Assembly (NCBI GenBank): GCA_013001595.1
Contig: JABDMH010000004.1
Span: forward strand, 62,001-126,000
DNA length: 64,000 nt
Source: Saprospiraceae bacterium
GTDB lineage: Bacteria; Bacteroidota; Bacteroidia; Chitinophagales; Saprospiraceae
Reading direction: 5' to 3'
Positions 27,095 to 36,797 of this stretch are shown here, in pieces (the first letter of the stretch is position 1; each line of letters opens with the position of its first letter). The translations under genes and the position numbers were made by a program. The notes below the pieces were generated by a model. The model made no database searches and was not told the DNA's origin. It worked only from the letters and a program-made list of their open reading frames with translations.

Positions 27095-27481
27095 CGCTTC
27101 CCTCACCATACTCTCTTATAGCTTTGCACAACTTTACGACATCCACTTCAGGTAAAAGAAAAAAGGCGACTTGGAGGTCGCCCTTACTCAATCTAAAAGT
27201 TAGGTTTATGTTCTTCGGATGATCATATGATTGAAACATGATCGACGTAAAGGTATGAAGATTAGGAAGCTGATAAATACCCATATCAAGGTATTTTTCA
27301 GATAAATTCTACCATCAGGTATAAGGTGCTCGATGCGTGCCATTAATGTATTAGGATGTTTACTGATGGGTATGTTCAGATCAATGATCGATCATGTTGG
27401 CTAACAGAGAAAGTATGTAGCATAGTTGTTTTGGCCTAAGTGGGCGGGTGTCTCCATTGTACCTATCTGCTATATAGTCTC
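27095..27481. other. Intergenic with minus-strand terminator and hairpin
   Basis: 387 bp between the histidine kinase and a convergent glycosyltransferase. It holds a minus-strand terminator (27151-27185) and, just upstream of it on that strand, a perfect gatcat/atgatc hairpin (27221-27226 with 27238-27243). This may be the 3' UTR of the glycosyltransferase or a separate short RNA. No ORF is convincing. Confidence 0.45.
27151..27185 (-). terminator. Rho-independent terminator, minus strand
   Basis: Stem ggcgac/gtcgcc (27165-27170 with 27177-27182), followed on the minus strand by ttttttcttttacc. It lies about 300 bp beyond the glycosyltransferase stop and would end that transcript or a short RNA between them. 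Confidence 0.7.
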
Positions 27482-28378
27482 TCAAAAATCCCCATGTGGT
27501 TTAACCTTCTGGTCTTTTTGCAAATCCCTCTTACAACTGAGATAATAGCCGACCTTATATAGATCCAGGGCTACCAAGCTAGGCCTTTGGCCGACTAAGT
27601 GTGCTCTCAGTTTTGATTGCATGGTTTGAAACCAAGAGCGGTAGATGGAAGCCAATTCATAGCGTTCGATCTTAGCTGCAAAATTGGATAATTTGGTGTG
27701 AATTCCTGGATATTTGGAATGTAAGCGAACTAGATTTTCGATCGCTTCCTCTTGCTTCTTTAGGAAGATTTCTGATGATTCTAAACCCAGGTGCACCACA
27801 GGATTTTCTATGTGGCAGATTTTAAGATCCTTGAATCTTAATTCATGGCCAAATAATGTGTCTTCGTGTCCATACCCAATCAGTAGTTCATCAAATTTGA
27901 TATCGAGGAAAATCTCTCTTTTGATTAGAAAATTATTGCTTTGAAAGCCGACATCTAGCTTTGACTCCCTCTTTGTCCCAACTTTCCAATGCAACACTTG
28001 AGAAGGTGGTGGTGGATTGGATTCATATTGTCGACCGCCTACCAGAATCTGATCACTCGGTAAATGATTTAAATACGTAGCCAAATAGTTTTGATGAATG
28101 GGCATTCCATCGCAATCCAGAAATAGCAGATGGTCAAATCGAGCTTGCTCGGCCAGCAGGTTGCGAATGCGGGAACGACCTACATTGGTTGAGAGTTCTT
28201 TATATCTGACATTAGCCAGGTTGGACACTGACTTATTCTCCTTGCGATATTGCCATGCTGATCCGTCATCTATGCAATTGATCTCATAGGGTCGTTCCAC
28301 TAAACCTGCCTGTTCGGTCAGTGCTGCTATCAATGGCCGAATATCATAGTTATAGATGGGTATCAGTATAGAGATCAT
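27482..28378 (-). CDS. Glycosyltransferase family 2
   Basis: 298 aa from the ATG at 28378 (a GTG two codons upstream is the alternative). A GT-A fold starts with ISILIPIYNYDIRPLI, then CIDDGS, the helix STNVGRSRIRNLLAEQA and the metal/donor motif FLDCDGMPI (DxD-like Asp-Cys-Asp). The ED acceptor motif is in GYGHEDTLFG. No membrane helix is seen, so it is cytoplasmic and likely adds a sugar to a cell-surface glycan. It is a lone gene with its own terminators on both sides; the acceptor is unknown. Confidence 0.9.
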   Translation of the reverse strand: MISILIPIYNYDIRPLIAALTEQAGLVERPYEINCIDDGSAWQYRKENKSVSNLANVRYKELSTNVGRSRIRNLLAEQARFDHLLFLDCDGMPIHQNYLATYLNHLPSDQILVGGRQYESNPPPPSQVLHWKVGTKRESKLDVGFQSNNFLIKREIFLDIKFDELLIGYGHEDTLFGHELRFKDLKICHIENPVVHLGLESSEIFLKKQEEAIENLVRLHSKYPGIHTKLSNFAAKIERYELASIYRSWFQTMQSKLRAHLVGQRPSLVALDLYKVGYYLSCKRDLQKDQKVKPHGDF

Positions 28379-28385
28379 GGGCACA

Positions 28386-28422
28386 AAAGTAAAAAAGGCG
28401 ATAAATCAACTTCACCGCCTTT
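28386..28422 (-). terminator. Rho-independent terminator of the T9SS hydrolase gene
   Basis: Stem aaaggcg/cgccttt (28394-28400 with 28416-28422) followed on the minus strand by ttttttactttt. It lies 27 bp beyond the stop of the gene at 28449 and just ahead of the glycosyltransferase start, which therefore needs its own promoter. Confidence 0.75.
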
Positions 28423-28448
28423 GCATTTTATTTCTTGTCCCAATTTTG

Positions 28449-30047
28449 TCACTCAAAGGCAACTTTTTCTACAACGCGGCCTTCAGCAAAACGGACCTCT
28501 ACCAAGTACATTCCTGTAGGAATGCGTGTATGGTCGATGCTGTATTCACTGGTTTGAAGGTTGCGACGGTCCAATAGCACCCTTCCTGAATAATCAAGGA
28601 TGCGAATTTGTTGCATCGGCTGGTCGGCATGGCTTCGAGCTTGCAAAAAGCCCCGAGATGGATTTGGAGAAATAATCAATCCAACATCTTGACGATCCAA
28701 GCCTTCTAGTGATGTAGACGTTGTATCTGCTAAGCGTAGTGCCAGGACGGCGCGAGGAGCGAAATATGCCATAATGGTATCAATGTATGAACGTCCCTTT
28801 TCTGGAGACATAGGATTTGAAAGCAAAGCTACTTCGTGATAACTTAATCCCGGAACAGAGGGACTTGGTATTGTATCCCAAAATGAAGGATCCCACCAAT
28901 TCCAAGGTGAACCATCAACAAAGCCATTTACGTTTGGGCGATTAAAAGGATACAGACCATTATAATAGTCATGGCCGGCTTGCTCGGAGGCTGCAATGGC
29001 AGCATCGGTCGTTTCGTCGTCAACACTGCTAAATACATCATTGTTGCCAACGGCATTTGACTTCTCTGCCACCAAGAATGCTCCTTGAACTTCCACGACA
29101 GGCAAAGAACCTTGTGGACTAGGAACACCTAGAATGGCTGATCCGTAAGGTGCAAATTGATCCTTTGGAACTTGGAAACCAATGATAGGGACTTGACCAG
29201 TTTCCAGCCATCCTATATCTGCCAGAGCTCCGCCCATATTGACGCAAAGTTGGAATTTTGAGCTATAGCCTGCATGATTCGGAATCGCCAATGTATCACC
29301 TGCCGGCACCAATCCTCCAGGGGAGACTCCCACAGTAGTCCCATCTATGTCTCCATTAAACATCTCTACAATCATAGGATCTGGTACTCCATCGCCATTG
29401 ATATCGGCAATGAACTTGTCTGGTGGCATCTCTGTATTTACGATATCAAGGTACTCATCCAACGTGGCTGCAGCCAAGGCTATATATCCTCCGGTACCTT
29501 GTCCCCACATCACGATTCTTGAAGTATCAATCCGAAAGTTATCTCCACCCTCGGCTTTATCTCTCTTAAAGAACCTAACACAAGTTCTTGAATCTTGTAG
29601 GCCGCGATATGCTGCATTGATCAAGCCTAATGTTCGCAGTGAAACTGAAGCTGCGAAAGGGTCCCACCCAGTCCTATAATCAGCCGAAGCCACGACATAT
29701 CCCATTTTTGCCAGTCTATTGCATACTTCCACGACAGCGGAGTCCGCTTTACTTCCGGTGACTCCTCCATTTACCTGGATAGGAAGGAAATTACCGGTAT
29801 GTAGCATGATAACCAGTGGTCGTTCAGAAGCTGTATCCCCTTCTGGCTGATATACATCCATCTGCAATGGAATCAGTGCAGTGGAACCAAGGACAGGAAG
29901 AAACAGAGCTGTGTAGTTAGCTCCATAGGTAACATCCTTTTGAATTGTGACATTGTCAAATATTTGGTCGATGTATCGTTCTTGACCAATTGCTTTCCAG
30001 CTCAGTAAATATAAGCCCAGGACTAAAAGAAAGTATTTATTTCTCAT
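28449..30047 (-). CDS. Alpha/beta-hydrolase-like protein with T9SS type A sorting domain
   Basis: 532-aa exported protein: signal peptide (about 1-21), an esterase-like alpha/beta-hydrolase domain (about 45-440) and a T9SS type A C-terminal domain (ISPNPSRGFLQARS...TGMYLVEV, last 75 residues) that sends it to the cell surface. The strand before the elbow reads IVMWGQGTGGYIAL, where carboxylesterases have GxSxGG; the nucleophile position (residue 184) is Gly. A Ca-binding-like DINGDGVPD loop lies at 215-223. With the serine gone, a binding role or a different chemistry is likely. It is 22 bp downstream of a TonB receptor gene. Confidence 0.82.
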   Translation of the reverse strand: MRNKYFLLVLGLYLLSWKAIGQERYIDQIFDNVTIQKDVTYGANYTALFLPVLGSTALIPLQMDVYQPEGDTASERPLVIMLHTGNFLPIQVNGGVTGSKADSAVVEVCNRLAKMGYVVASADYRTGWDPFAASVSLRTLGLINAAYRGLQDSRTCVRFFKRDKAEGGDNFRIDTSRIVMWGQGTGGYIALAAATLDEYLDIVNTEMPPDKFIADINGDGVPDPMIVEMFNGDIDGTTVGVSPGGLVPAGDTLAIPNHAGYSSKFQLCVNMGGALADIGWLETGQVPIIGFQVPKDQFAPYGSAILGVPSPQGSLPVVEVQGAFLVAEKSNAVGNNDVFSSVDDETTDAAIAASEQAGHDYYNGLYPFNRPNVNGFVDGSPWNWWDPSFWDTIPSPSVPGLSYHEVALLSNPMSPEKGRSYIDTIMAYFAPRAVLALRLADTTSTSLEGLDRQDVGLIISPNPSRGFLQARSHADQPMQQIRILDYSGRVLLDRRNLQTSEYSIDHTRIPTGMYLVEVRFAEGRVVEKVAFE

Positions 30048-30069
30048 AGATGGTTGTATTAAAGTATAT

Positions 30070-32889
30070 TCAATTGATAGGTTTTACAAAGTCATAGAGA
30101 ATGCTAAGATAAGCCAATCGACCGATCCGGGGTCCGCCATACGTCTGAAACTGCTTGTTGTTCAGTAGGTTGGAGGCACCTAATTTAAAAGTAGTATTCA
30201 AATTCTTAACGTTGTAGTTAATCTGTGCATCCAACAAGTTGTAGGAGGGTATCCGTCCTGTAAATTGAGGAGACCCCTCAAATATAAAGGAATCTATCCA
30301 TTTGAAGTTGAGGTTAAATCCCACTGGATTCTTATTAAAGCCAGACAGGTTGCGTCCTGAAAAGCCAATGTTGAATTTATGCTCAGGTGTGTTGAAGGCT
30401 GGTATGATTGGATCAGATTCAAACTCCTTGTTCAGTTTATTCCATGAGTAGTTAGTTGTGACAGTGTAGTTGGCCGCGAAATAGTAGTTTAATCCAATGC
30501 TAAAACCTTGCGTAGTTACTTGATTGATCGAGTTGGCAGCATATCTGAATATTTGGATTCTCTCTGGAAAACCAGTGCTGGGATCAAAACTGGCATCTGC
30601 ACCAATGTTGAACCCGAGAAAGTCATTGTAGATGCTGTAATAGTATCCTGCATCCAGGTACAAGCTGTTAAAAAGAGTGCTTCGGTATCCAACTTCGAAA
30701 GTCTTAACTTTTTCTGGACGTACTGGATCGATATCAAATTGCTGGAGAACATTGGGCCTTGGTTGTTCCAGATAGGCACTCAATGATTCGATTGTTGTAA
30801 GGCCCTTTACACCATCAAGATTGCCTGCCAATGTCGCCCTTCCCACATTTAGGAACAAATACTGATCGGTTAGGGTTGGATTTCTGATCGCTGATGAAAA
30901 TGAAAATCGTAGATAGTTGTTGGCCCTAGGTTTGTACACTACAGATGCAGCTGGTGAAAAGAGATAATCAAAATTCTGATTTTTATCCATTCGGATGGTC
31001 CCTGAAATCCTCCACTTACCCTCTGAAATATTCTTTTCAAAACCCGTATAGACTCCAATTTCTGAATTCGTGATTTTAACGTCGGCCGTATCATAAAACA
31101 CTGAACCTTCCGAAATGGGCATAAATCGTCTGTAATTACCTCCGACTACGATCTTATCTGTGAAATTTGGAGTAAAAGTATATTCCCCGTGAATATGGGC
31201 AAGTGCTGATCTATCGGTAAACAAGGTCCCTCCATCACTTCTTTTTTTGAAGCGTATTTCATCGAACAGCTCTTGAAACCTCGCTGTTCCTGGAGCAAAA
31301 TATGCTTGACTCCGATCTAAGCCACCTCCTTGATTGGCGATGCTTTCGGTCACCTCATGCCACATCGCCAGCAATTCACGGTTCTCAGTGAGCCACAGAG
31401 CTGCAGCTTCATTGTCAAATGAAAAAGACAAACTACCATCTGGGTTGACCGTCCTTTCCAATTTCGGATAGTTGGATTCCCGGATATTAGGTACGAATTC
31501 ACTCCGCCAATACTCTTCATAGTCCTGTGACCAGGAGTTGATGTCTTTGGCACTATCCAAAAGAGAAAGAGCTGTAAAGTAGGGATCGTATGAATCTCCC
31601 GCATTTTCGTGCGTCACATAAGCCCTGAGAAAATAGGTTTCTGGCTTTCGTAGTTCAATCCTATGTTGAAAGAAACGTATATTCTTTAGACTGAATCGAT
31701 TATCGCCTTGGTAGACAGTCGTTCCATTGGCGAAGTTGGAGCCCACGATGAGTTCAGGAGACTTCTCTTTAGCTTCTGGATTGAGTCTAAAGTAAAGGGC
31801 AGCATTGGCTTTAAGGTTCCGTGTGTCATAGTCCACCAACTCCTTCTCTCGATATCCTGTGCGGTACCAGGTACCTAATCCAGGGTAAATCCAAGGCTCA
31901 AAAGTGGAAAAGTCATTGGCTGGAGAGTATTCATCGCCATAGATGTTTACCGCATCGTATCTTCCGGGGTTGTCAGCAGGCACCCGGCTTTCGTCAATTG
32001 GATCATAGTTGTCGGCTTCCCAGTCGTCGGCACGGAGGTATGCAAAATTCACTTTGTAGGCAAACCAATCTTGACCCTTGGCATTCTTAAGCGCATCGCC
32101 CCAGCGCAGAGCAGTCTCCACCAGATTTCTTTCCCCTCCCTTTAGCATAGCCGATAATCCTCTCTGATAAAATGGATTCTTCGTCTCCATACTGATTACC
32201 CCATTGAAGGCATTTGGTCCGTAGAAAGCCGAACTGGCACCCACAATTAAATCCACCTTTACGACATCCAATTCGGAAGACCCGAGGAAATTTCCCAGGG
32301 AGAAATTAAGCCCAGGTGACTGGTTATCCACGCCGTCAATGATTTGTAGGGAACGTACCGGACTTGTGCTATTGAAGCCACGGGTGTTGACCACTTTAAA
32401 ACCTAGGCTGGCGGCCGTAAGGTCTACGCCCTTCAGAGATCCCAGACCATCGTAGAAATTATCCGCGGGAGTTTCTTTGATGCCTAAAATATCCAGAGAC
32501 TCCACCGTCAATGGTGCTGATTTCTGTTTATCTGAGATGCGTTGTCCTGTGACTTCTGTCACGGCAAGTGTTATTCCTTCTGTTCCGTAAAGCTTGAGAT
32601 CCAAGTCATCATCCTCTGACTCCACCACATGCTTAAGATCCTCATAGCCGATATAGGTCACAACCAGTGTCAAGGGGAATTGATCGACTTTAAGTTCAAA
32701 TGAACCGTCAAAATCTGTAACTGTCCCCCTACTAGTGCCTTCGATAAGAATGCTGGCACCAATTAGTGCCTCATCTGTGTCCCGGTCAACAACAGAACCT
32801 TTTAATCTCTCTTGTGCCAATAAGCCGCATATGAACGAACAGATGAAGCAAGAGCAGAGGAATAGTCTTTGGGAAACGTTCCTTAACAT
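30070..32889 (-). CDS. TonB-dependent receptor with carboxypeptidase-like N-domain
   Basis: 939 aa from the ATG at 32889, where a signal peptide begins (LRNVSQRLFLCSCFICSF); an ATG at 32946 would put 19 residues before it. Order: carboxypeptidase-regulatory-like domain (LKGSVVDRDTDEALIGASI), TonB box region, plug (RSLQIIDGVDNQSP, FYGPNAFNGVISM) and a large outer-membrane barrel. It lacks the SusC-specific signatures and has no SusD partner. The next gene encodes a T9SS-exported hydrolase-like protein that may capture or process its ligand. The ligand is unknown. Confidence 0.92.
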   Translation of the reverse strand: MLRNVSQRLFLCSCFICSFICGLLAQERLKGSVVDRDTDEALIGASILIEGTSRGTVTDFDGSFELKVDQFPLTLVVTYIGYEDLKHVVESEDDDLDLKLYGTEGITLAVTEVTGQRISDKQKSAPLTVESLDILGIKETPADNFYDGLGSLKGVDLTAASLGFKVVNTRGFNSTSPVRSLQIIDGVDNQSPGLNFSLGNFLGSSELDVVKVDLIVGASSAFYGPNAFNGVISMETKNPFYQRGLSAMLKGGERNLVETALRWGDALKNAKGQDWFAYKVNFAYLRADDWEADNYDPIDESRVPADNPGRYDAVNIYGDEYSPANDFSTFEPWIYPGLGTWYRTGYREKELVDYDTRNLKANAALYFRLNPEAKEKSPELIVGSNFANGTTVYQGDNRFSLKNIRFFQHRIELRKPETYFLRAYVTHENAGDSYDPYFTALSLLDSAKDINSWSQDYEEYWRSEFVPNIRESNYPKLERTVNPDGSLSFSFDNEAAALWLTENRELLAMWHEVTESIANQGGGLDRSQAYFAPGTARFQELFDEIRFKKRSDGGTLFTDRSALAHIHGEYTFTPNFTDKIVVGGNYRRFMPISEGSVFYDTADVKITNSEIGVYTGFEKNISEGKWRISGTIRMDKNQNFDYLFSPAASVVYKPRANNYLRFSFSSAIRNPTLTDQYLFLNVGRATLAGNLDGVKGLTTIESLSAYLEQPRPNVLQQFDIDPVRPEKVKTFEVGYRSTLFNSLYLDAGYYYSIYNDFLGFNIGADASFDPSTGFPERIQIFRYAANSINQVTTQGFSIGLNYYFAANYTVTTNYSWNKLNKEFESDPIIPAFNTPEHKFNIGFSGRNLSGFNKNPVGFNLNFKWIDSFIFEGSPQFTGRIPSYNLLDAQINYNVKNLNTTFKLGASNLLNNKQFQTYGGPRIGRLAYLSILYDFVKPIN

Positions 32890-33123
32890 ATTAAAATGTA
32901 GCGCATTTGCCGGTTTACTGGGGTAGAACAGCGTAGTAAGATACATAAAACTTTATTGCTTTATGTTCAAGCAAGGAATTTCAAGCGTGATCGATGGCCA
33001 GATGACACTTTTATGGTCAAGTGGTACTAGAAGTCAGAAAATCTTAATCATTAACTCAAAATTCTATGATAATCCATCGATACTGGGACTCTATGTTTTA
33101 TAATTAGTAAACTTTAAAGGTGC

Positions 33124-33131
33124 TATTTTTG
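33124..33131 (+). promoter_or_regulatory. -7 box of the mqnE promoter
   Basis: TATTTTTG, an exact TAnnTTTG, 29 bp before the mqnE ATG. The -33 region is AT-rich without a clean TTTG, so the call rests on the -7 box and the spacing. Confidence 0.4.
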
Positions 33132-33160
33132 TCGTTCTGTTAGAGATCAGCAAAGCATAT

Positions 33161-34351
33161 ATGAGAGATCGAGGACTTATTGATATAGTGTCCAAGGAAA
33201 AAGACACCGTCATTGCTCAAATCGCTGAAAAAGTGATGGATGGTCAGCGGATTAGTGATGAAGATTGCCAAGTTCTCTATGAATTTGCAGATTTATCAGT
33301 GTTGGGAATGATGGCCAATGTAATACGGGAAGGACGCCACGGCCATAGAACCTATTTCAATAGAAACTTTCATATCGAACCAACCAATGTCTGTATCTAT
33401 ACCTGTTCATTTTGCTCCTATTCTCGACTGATTAAGAAAAGGAGTGAAGGATGGGAATATACCTTGGACGATATGCTAGATATTGTCAAGTCTTACGATG
33501 ATCAGGATGTTACAGAGGTACATATCGTAGGCGGGGTACTACCTCAGTATGATGTGACATTCTACAGTGATCTCTTTCGTAGTATAAAATCGCATCGACC
33601 GCATCTTCATATAAAGGCACTTACGCCGGTTGAGTATCACTATATTTTTAAGAAGGAGAAGATATCCTACGCTGAGGGTATGAAGTTGATGCAAGATGCT
33701 GGCCTGGATTCAATGCCGGGAGGCGGAGCCGAGATATTTCATCCTGAAATTAGGTCGCAAATAGCTGGAGACAAATGTAATGCCGATCAGTGGCTCGACA
33801 TTCATAGGTGCTGGCATGCGCTGGGGGCTAGATCTAATGCCACTATGTTGTATGGTCATATTGAGCGATTTGAGCATCGAATCGATCATATGAGTCGCTT
33901 AAGAGCCCTGCAAGATGAGACCAATGGGTTTCAAACTTTCATTCCGCTAAAGTTCCGCAATCAAGGCAACGAAATGTCGCATATCCCTGAAGTTTCTACT
34001 CTAGACGACTTAAGAAATTATGCGGTCGCCAGGATCTATCTTGATAATTTTGATCACATAAAGGCATATTGGCCGATGATTGGAAGATCTACAGCTCAGA
34101 TGTCACTTTCCTTTGGAGTGGATGATGTGGATGGCACCATTGACGATACCACCAAGATTTATAGTATGGCCGGTGCTGAAGAGCAGCATCCCACTCTTTC
34201 TACTCAAGAACTTGTCACGTTGATCAAAGGTGTCAGGCGTACGCCGATAGAAAGAGATACCCTGTACAATGTGATAAAGGACTACAGTGAAGTGACCTTC
34301 GAGGACAACGAGTTCCGCGGATATGTCGATTTGCCGGTCTTAGATAAATAA
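33161..34351 (+). CDS. mqnE: Aminofutalosine synthase (radical SAM)
   Basis: 396-aa radical SAM enzyme of the futalosine route to menaquinone; it joins the product of MqnA to S-adenosylmethionine to give aminofutalosine. The cluster motif CxxxCxxC is at residues 78, 82 and 85 (NVCIYTCSFC). Other family marks are EVHIVGGVLP, HIKALTPVEY and MPGGGAEIF. mqnA follows 173 bp downstream on the same strand, which supports the call over the related MqnC. Menaquinone is the usual respiratory quinone of Bacteroidota. Confidence 0.95.
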   Translation: MRDRGLIDIVSKEKDTVIAQIAEKVMDGQRISDEDCQVLYEFADLSVLGMMANVIREGRHGHRTYFNRNFHIEPTNVCIYTCSFCSYSRLIKKRSEGWEYTLDDMLDIVKSYDDQDVTEVHIVGGVLPQYDVTFYSDLFRSIKSHRPHLHIKALTPVEYHYIFKKEKISYAEGMKLMQDAGLDSMPGGGAEIFHPEIRSQIAGDKCNADQWLDIHRCWHALGARSNATMLYGHIERFEHRIDHMSRLRALQDETNGFQTFIPLKFRNQGNEMSHIPEVSTLDDLRNYAVARIYLDNFDHIKAYWPMIGRSTAQMSLSFGVDDVDGTIDDTTKIYSMAGAEEQHPTLSTQELVTLIKGVRRTPIERDTLYNVIKDYSEVTFEDNEFRGYVDLPVLDK

Positions 34352-34524
34352 TGGTTTTTTATCAGGTTCGGATTCTGGCCTGTTTTAATCAGCTTTGATT
34401 TTATCGCTAGCAAATATAGGTTGAATTGAAGGGTACCCATTTCCGCCCACCATATATCCATTCAATTTACTTTCTTTGAGCGCTGATCAACCTTTCGGAT
34501 AATAACCTGTTTGAACTTAACGAC

Positions 34525-35298
34525 ATGATTGAAGTCATCCGCGTATCTGCTGTTGCTTTCCTTAATACGGTTCCTTACATATATGGATTTGACCAGATAG
34601 AAAAATCGGACAGATTTCATATTGGAATGGACACGCCATCAGTTTGTGCGCACAAATTGCAGGATGGTAAGGTAGACTTAGGACTGGCTCCAGTCGTCGT
34701 TAGAGACCAGTTGACGGAATTTCATGAGGTAACTGATTGGGGCATTGGTTGTGATGGAGCGGTGGGATCTGTATTGATGGTTTCACAAAAACCAATTGAA
34801 GATGTAGATCTGGTATACCTGGATCCTCAATCACGTACCTCCAATCAATTGGCTAGGATCATTCTAGAAGATCATTTTCAACTTAATCCTACCATTGCGC
34901 TACCAGGTGCTCAAGAAAGAGTGAATTTCGCAGCTGAAGCTGCCTATGTCCTCATTGGAGATCGCGCCTTGGCTGCCCATGCAGCTTTTCCTTATATCTA
35001 TGACCTGGGGTACCTTTGGAAAGAGATGACGGGTTTTCCTTTTGTCTTTGCCAGATGGGTGGGATCCAATCTGATTACAGATCGTACAGAAAGAGACTTA
35101 AGCCTGGGGTTTGAGTTAGGAATGAGCGCGATACCTCAACTTGCTGAGCGATATCAACCATTGTATGGAAAGGTCCAGGTACTCGATTATCTAAGCAATC
35201 AGATAAAGTATGATTTGCGAGATGAGCGATTTTTCGCTGGCCAGCAGGCCTTTCTCAATCGAATAAGTCTATCAGAGACCCTAACTGAAAAATACTAA
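34525..35298 (+). CDS. mqnA: Chorismate dehydratase
   Basis: 257-aa enzyme with a periplasmic-binding-protein fold that removes water from chorismate to give 3-enolpyruvylbenzoate, the first step of the futalosine pathway. Family blocks: VSAVAFLNTVPYIYGF, KVDLGLAPVV, LDPQSRTSNQLARI and the C-terminal FPFVFARWVG. There is no signal peptide, so it is cytosolic. The stop is one base before the GTG start of the AAA ATPase gene, so these two are translated in tandem. Confidence 0.93.
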   Translation: MIEVIRVSAVAFLNTVPYIYGFDQIEKSDRFHIGMDTPSVCAHKLQDGKVDLGLAPVVVRDQLTEFHEVTDWGIGCDGAVGSVLMVSQKPIEDVDLVYLDPQSRTSNQLARIILEDHFQLNPTIALPGAQERVNFAAEAAYVLIGDRALAAHAAFPYIYDLGYLWKEMTGFPFVFARWVGSNLITDRTERDLSLGFELGMSAIPQLAERYQPLYGKVQVLDYLSNQIKYDLRDERFFAGQQAFLNRISLSETLTEKY

Positions 35299-35299
35299 C

Positions 35300-36760
35300 G
35301 TGAAGGAAAACACTAAACTGGCAACGACGCTTGGTGAGCTTAAGGCCATAGGCTATGCCCCTAAGCAGATTAAGGCTGAGATGCGTGAGAACTTAGTTGC
35401 AAAATTAAGGTCGCATGAGGAGATTTTTCCAGGCATCATTGGATATCAAGAAACGGTGCTTCCGGACATCGAAAGGGCAGTTCTTTCGCAGCACAACATA
35501 TTGCTTTTGGGACTTCGTGGACAAGCAAAGACTCGAATAGCCCGCCTATTGACGAATTTATTGGATGAATATATCCCCATAGTGAAAGGGGGAGAACTAA
35601 ATGATGATCCTATTAATCCCATTACTAAGCATGCGCAAGCGCTAATTCGGGAATTTGGTGATGATACTCCCATTTCCTGGCTGCATAGAGATGACCGCTA
35701 TGTAGAGAAGCTTGCGACACCTGATGTTAGCGTAGCTGATCTAATTGGTGATGTCGATCCGATCAAAGCTGCAACTTTAAAACTGCCATATTCTGATGAA
35801 CGGGTCATTCACTATGGACTTGTCCCCAGGTCTCATCGCAGTATTTTTGTGATTAACGAATTGCCCGATCTTCAGGCCAGGATTCAAGTTTCTCTTTTCA
35901 ACATGCTGCAAGAAGGAGACATCCAAATTCGTGGTTTCAAACTCAGATTGCCCCTAGATATTATGTTCGTTTTTACAGCCAACCCTGAGGATTATACCAA
36001 TCGTGGAAGTATCATTACACCCTTGAAGGATAGGATTGAAAGTCAGATTTTAACACACTATCCAGCTGAATTGTCCCATGCTAAGAGAATTACCAACCAA
36101 GAAGCAAATCTGGAGAACCAAGATAATGTTTACGTACCGGAAATACTTCGTGACATTTTAGAACGCATTGCCATCAACGCTAGAACTTCGGAGCTCATTG
36201 ATGAGAAAAGCGGCGTGTCAGCAAGATTGAGTATTTCTGGTCTTGAAAACTTAGTAAGCAGCGCAGAACGCAGAATGCTGTTGAATAGCGAGAAGCAGAC
36301 CACAGCAAGGTTGAGTGATTTTTGGGGTGTCATTCCTTCCATAACAGGGAAGGTAGAACTACTCTATGAAGGGGAGCAAGAAGGTCCTTATCAAGTGGCC
36401 TTGACATTAATGGGTGAAGCCATAAGAGACGAATTTCTGAAGTCCTTTCCGAATCCAGATGAATTTCTCAAAGAGACCGATGTGGATATATTCGAAGATG
36501 TGAGAAATTGGTTTTCATCCGGCCATACGGTAGAAATCTTGAATGATGAGTCAGATGAGATATATGAAAAAGAACTAGCCAAAGTACCAGGCCTGGCCAC
36601 ACTAGCTAAGAAAGTGACGACAAACAAAAAAGACGCCCTGGTGGCTCGAGAACTCATATTGCACGCATTGGCCGAGTTTAATATCATCACGAGAGAGATG
36701 ATTCAATCAAAATTTCGCTTTCGCGATACACTGGCAGATATGTTGGATGATCTAGATTGA
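35300..36760 (+). CDS. AAA ATPase of the ChlI/MoxR-like group
   Basis: 486 aa starting with GTG one base after the mqnA stop. Walker A is GLRGQAKT (71-78). The Walker B strand reads SIFVINEL (181-188), with Asn before Glu in place of Asp, as in some Mg-chelatase ChlI relatives. The sensor 1 region FVFTANPEDYTNRG and a C-terminal helical lid follow. ChlI/MoxR ATPases normally remodel a partner together with a VWA-domain protein; no such gene follows here, so its partner may be elsewhere. Pairing with menaquinone genes may be chance. Confidence 0.87.
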   Translation: MKENTKLATTLGELKAIGYAPKQIKAEMRENLVAKLRSHEEIFPGIIGYQETVLPDIERAVLSQHNILLLGLRGQAKTRIARLLTNLLDEYIPIVKGGELNDDPINPITKHAQALIREFGDDTPISWLHRDDRYVEKLATPDVSVADLIGDVDPIKAATLKLPYSDERVIHYGLVPRSHRSIFVINELPDLQARIQVSLFNMLQEGDIQIRGFKLRLPLDIMFVFTANPEDYTNRGSIITPLKDRIESQILTHYPAELSHAKRITNQEANLENQDNVYVPEILRDILERIAINARTSELIDEKSGVSARLSISGLENLVSSAERRMLLNSEKQTTARLSDFWGVIPSITGKVELLYEGEQEGPYQVALTLMGEAIRDEFLKSFPNPDEFLKETDVDIFEDVRNWFSSGHTVEILNDESDEIYEKELAKVPGLATLAKKVTTNKKDALVARELILHALAEFNIITREMIQSKFRFRDTLADMLDDLD

Positions 36761-36797
36761 TGCATGTCCTATTTTCCATTATTTTCGTTCTTCCTGA

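Noticed and set aside
34315-34395. A tRNA-like T-arm (ggttcggattc with a wobble stem) just after mqnE
   Set aside because: The remaining cloverleaf would overlap the mqnE coding end and no acceptor or anticodon arm can be formed.
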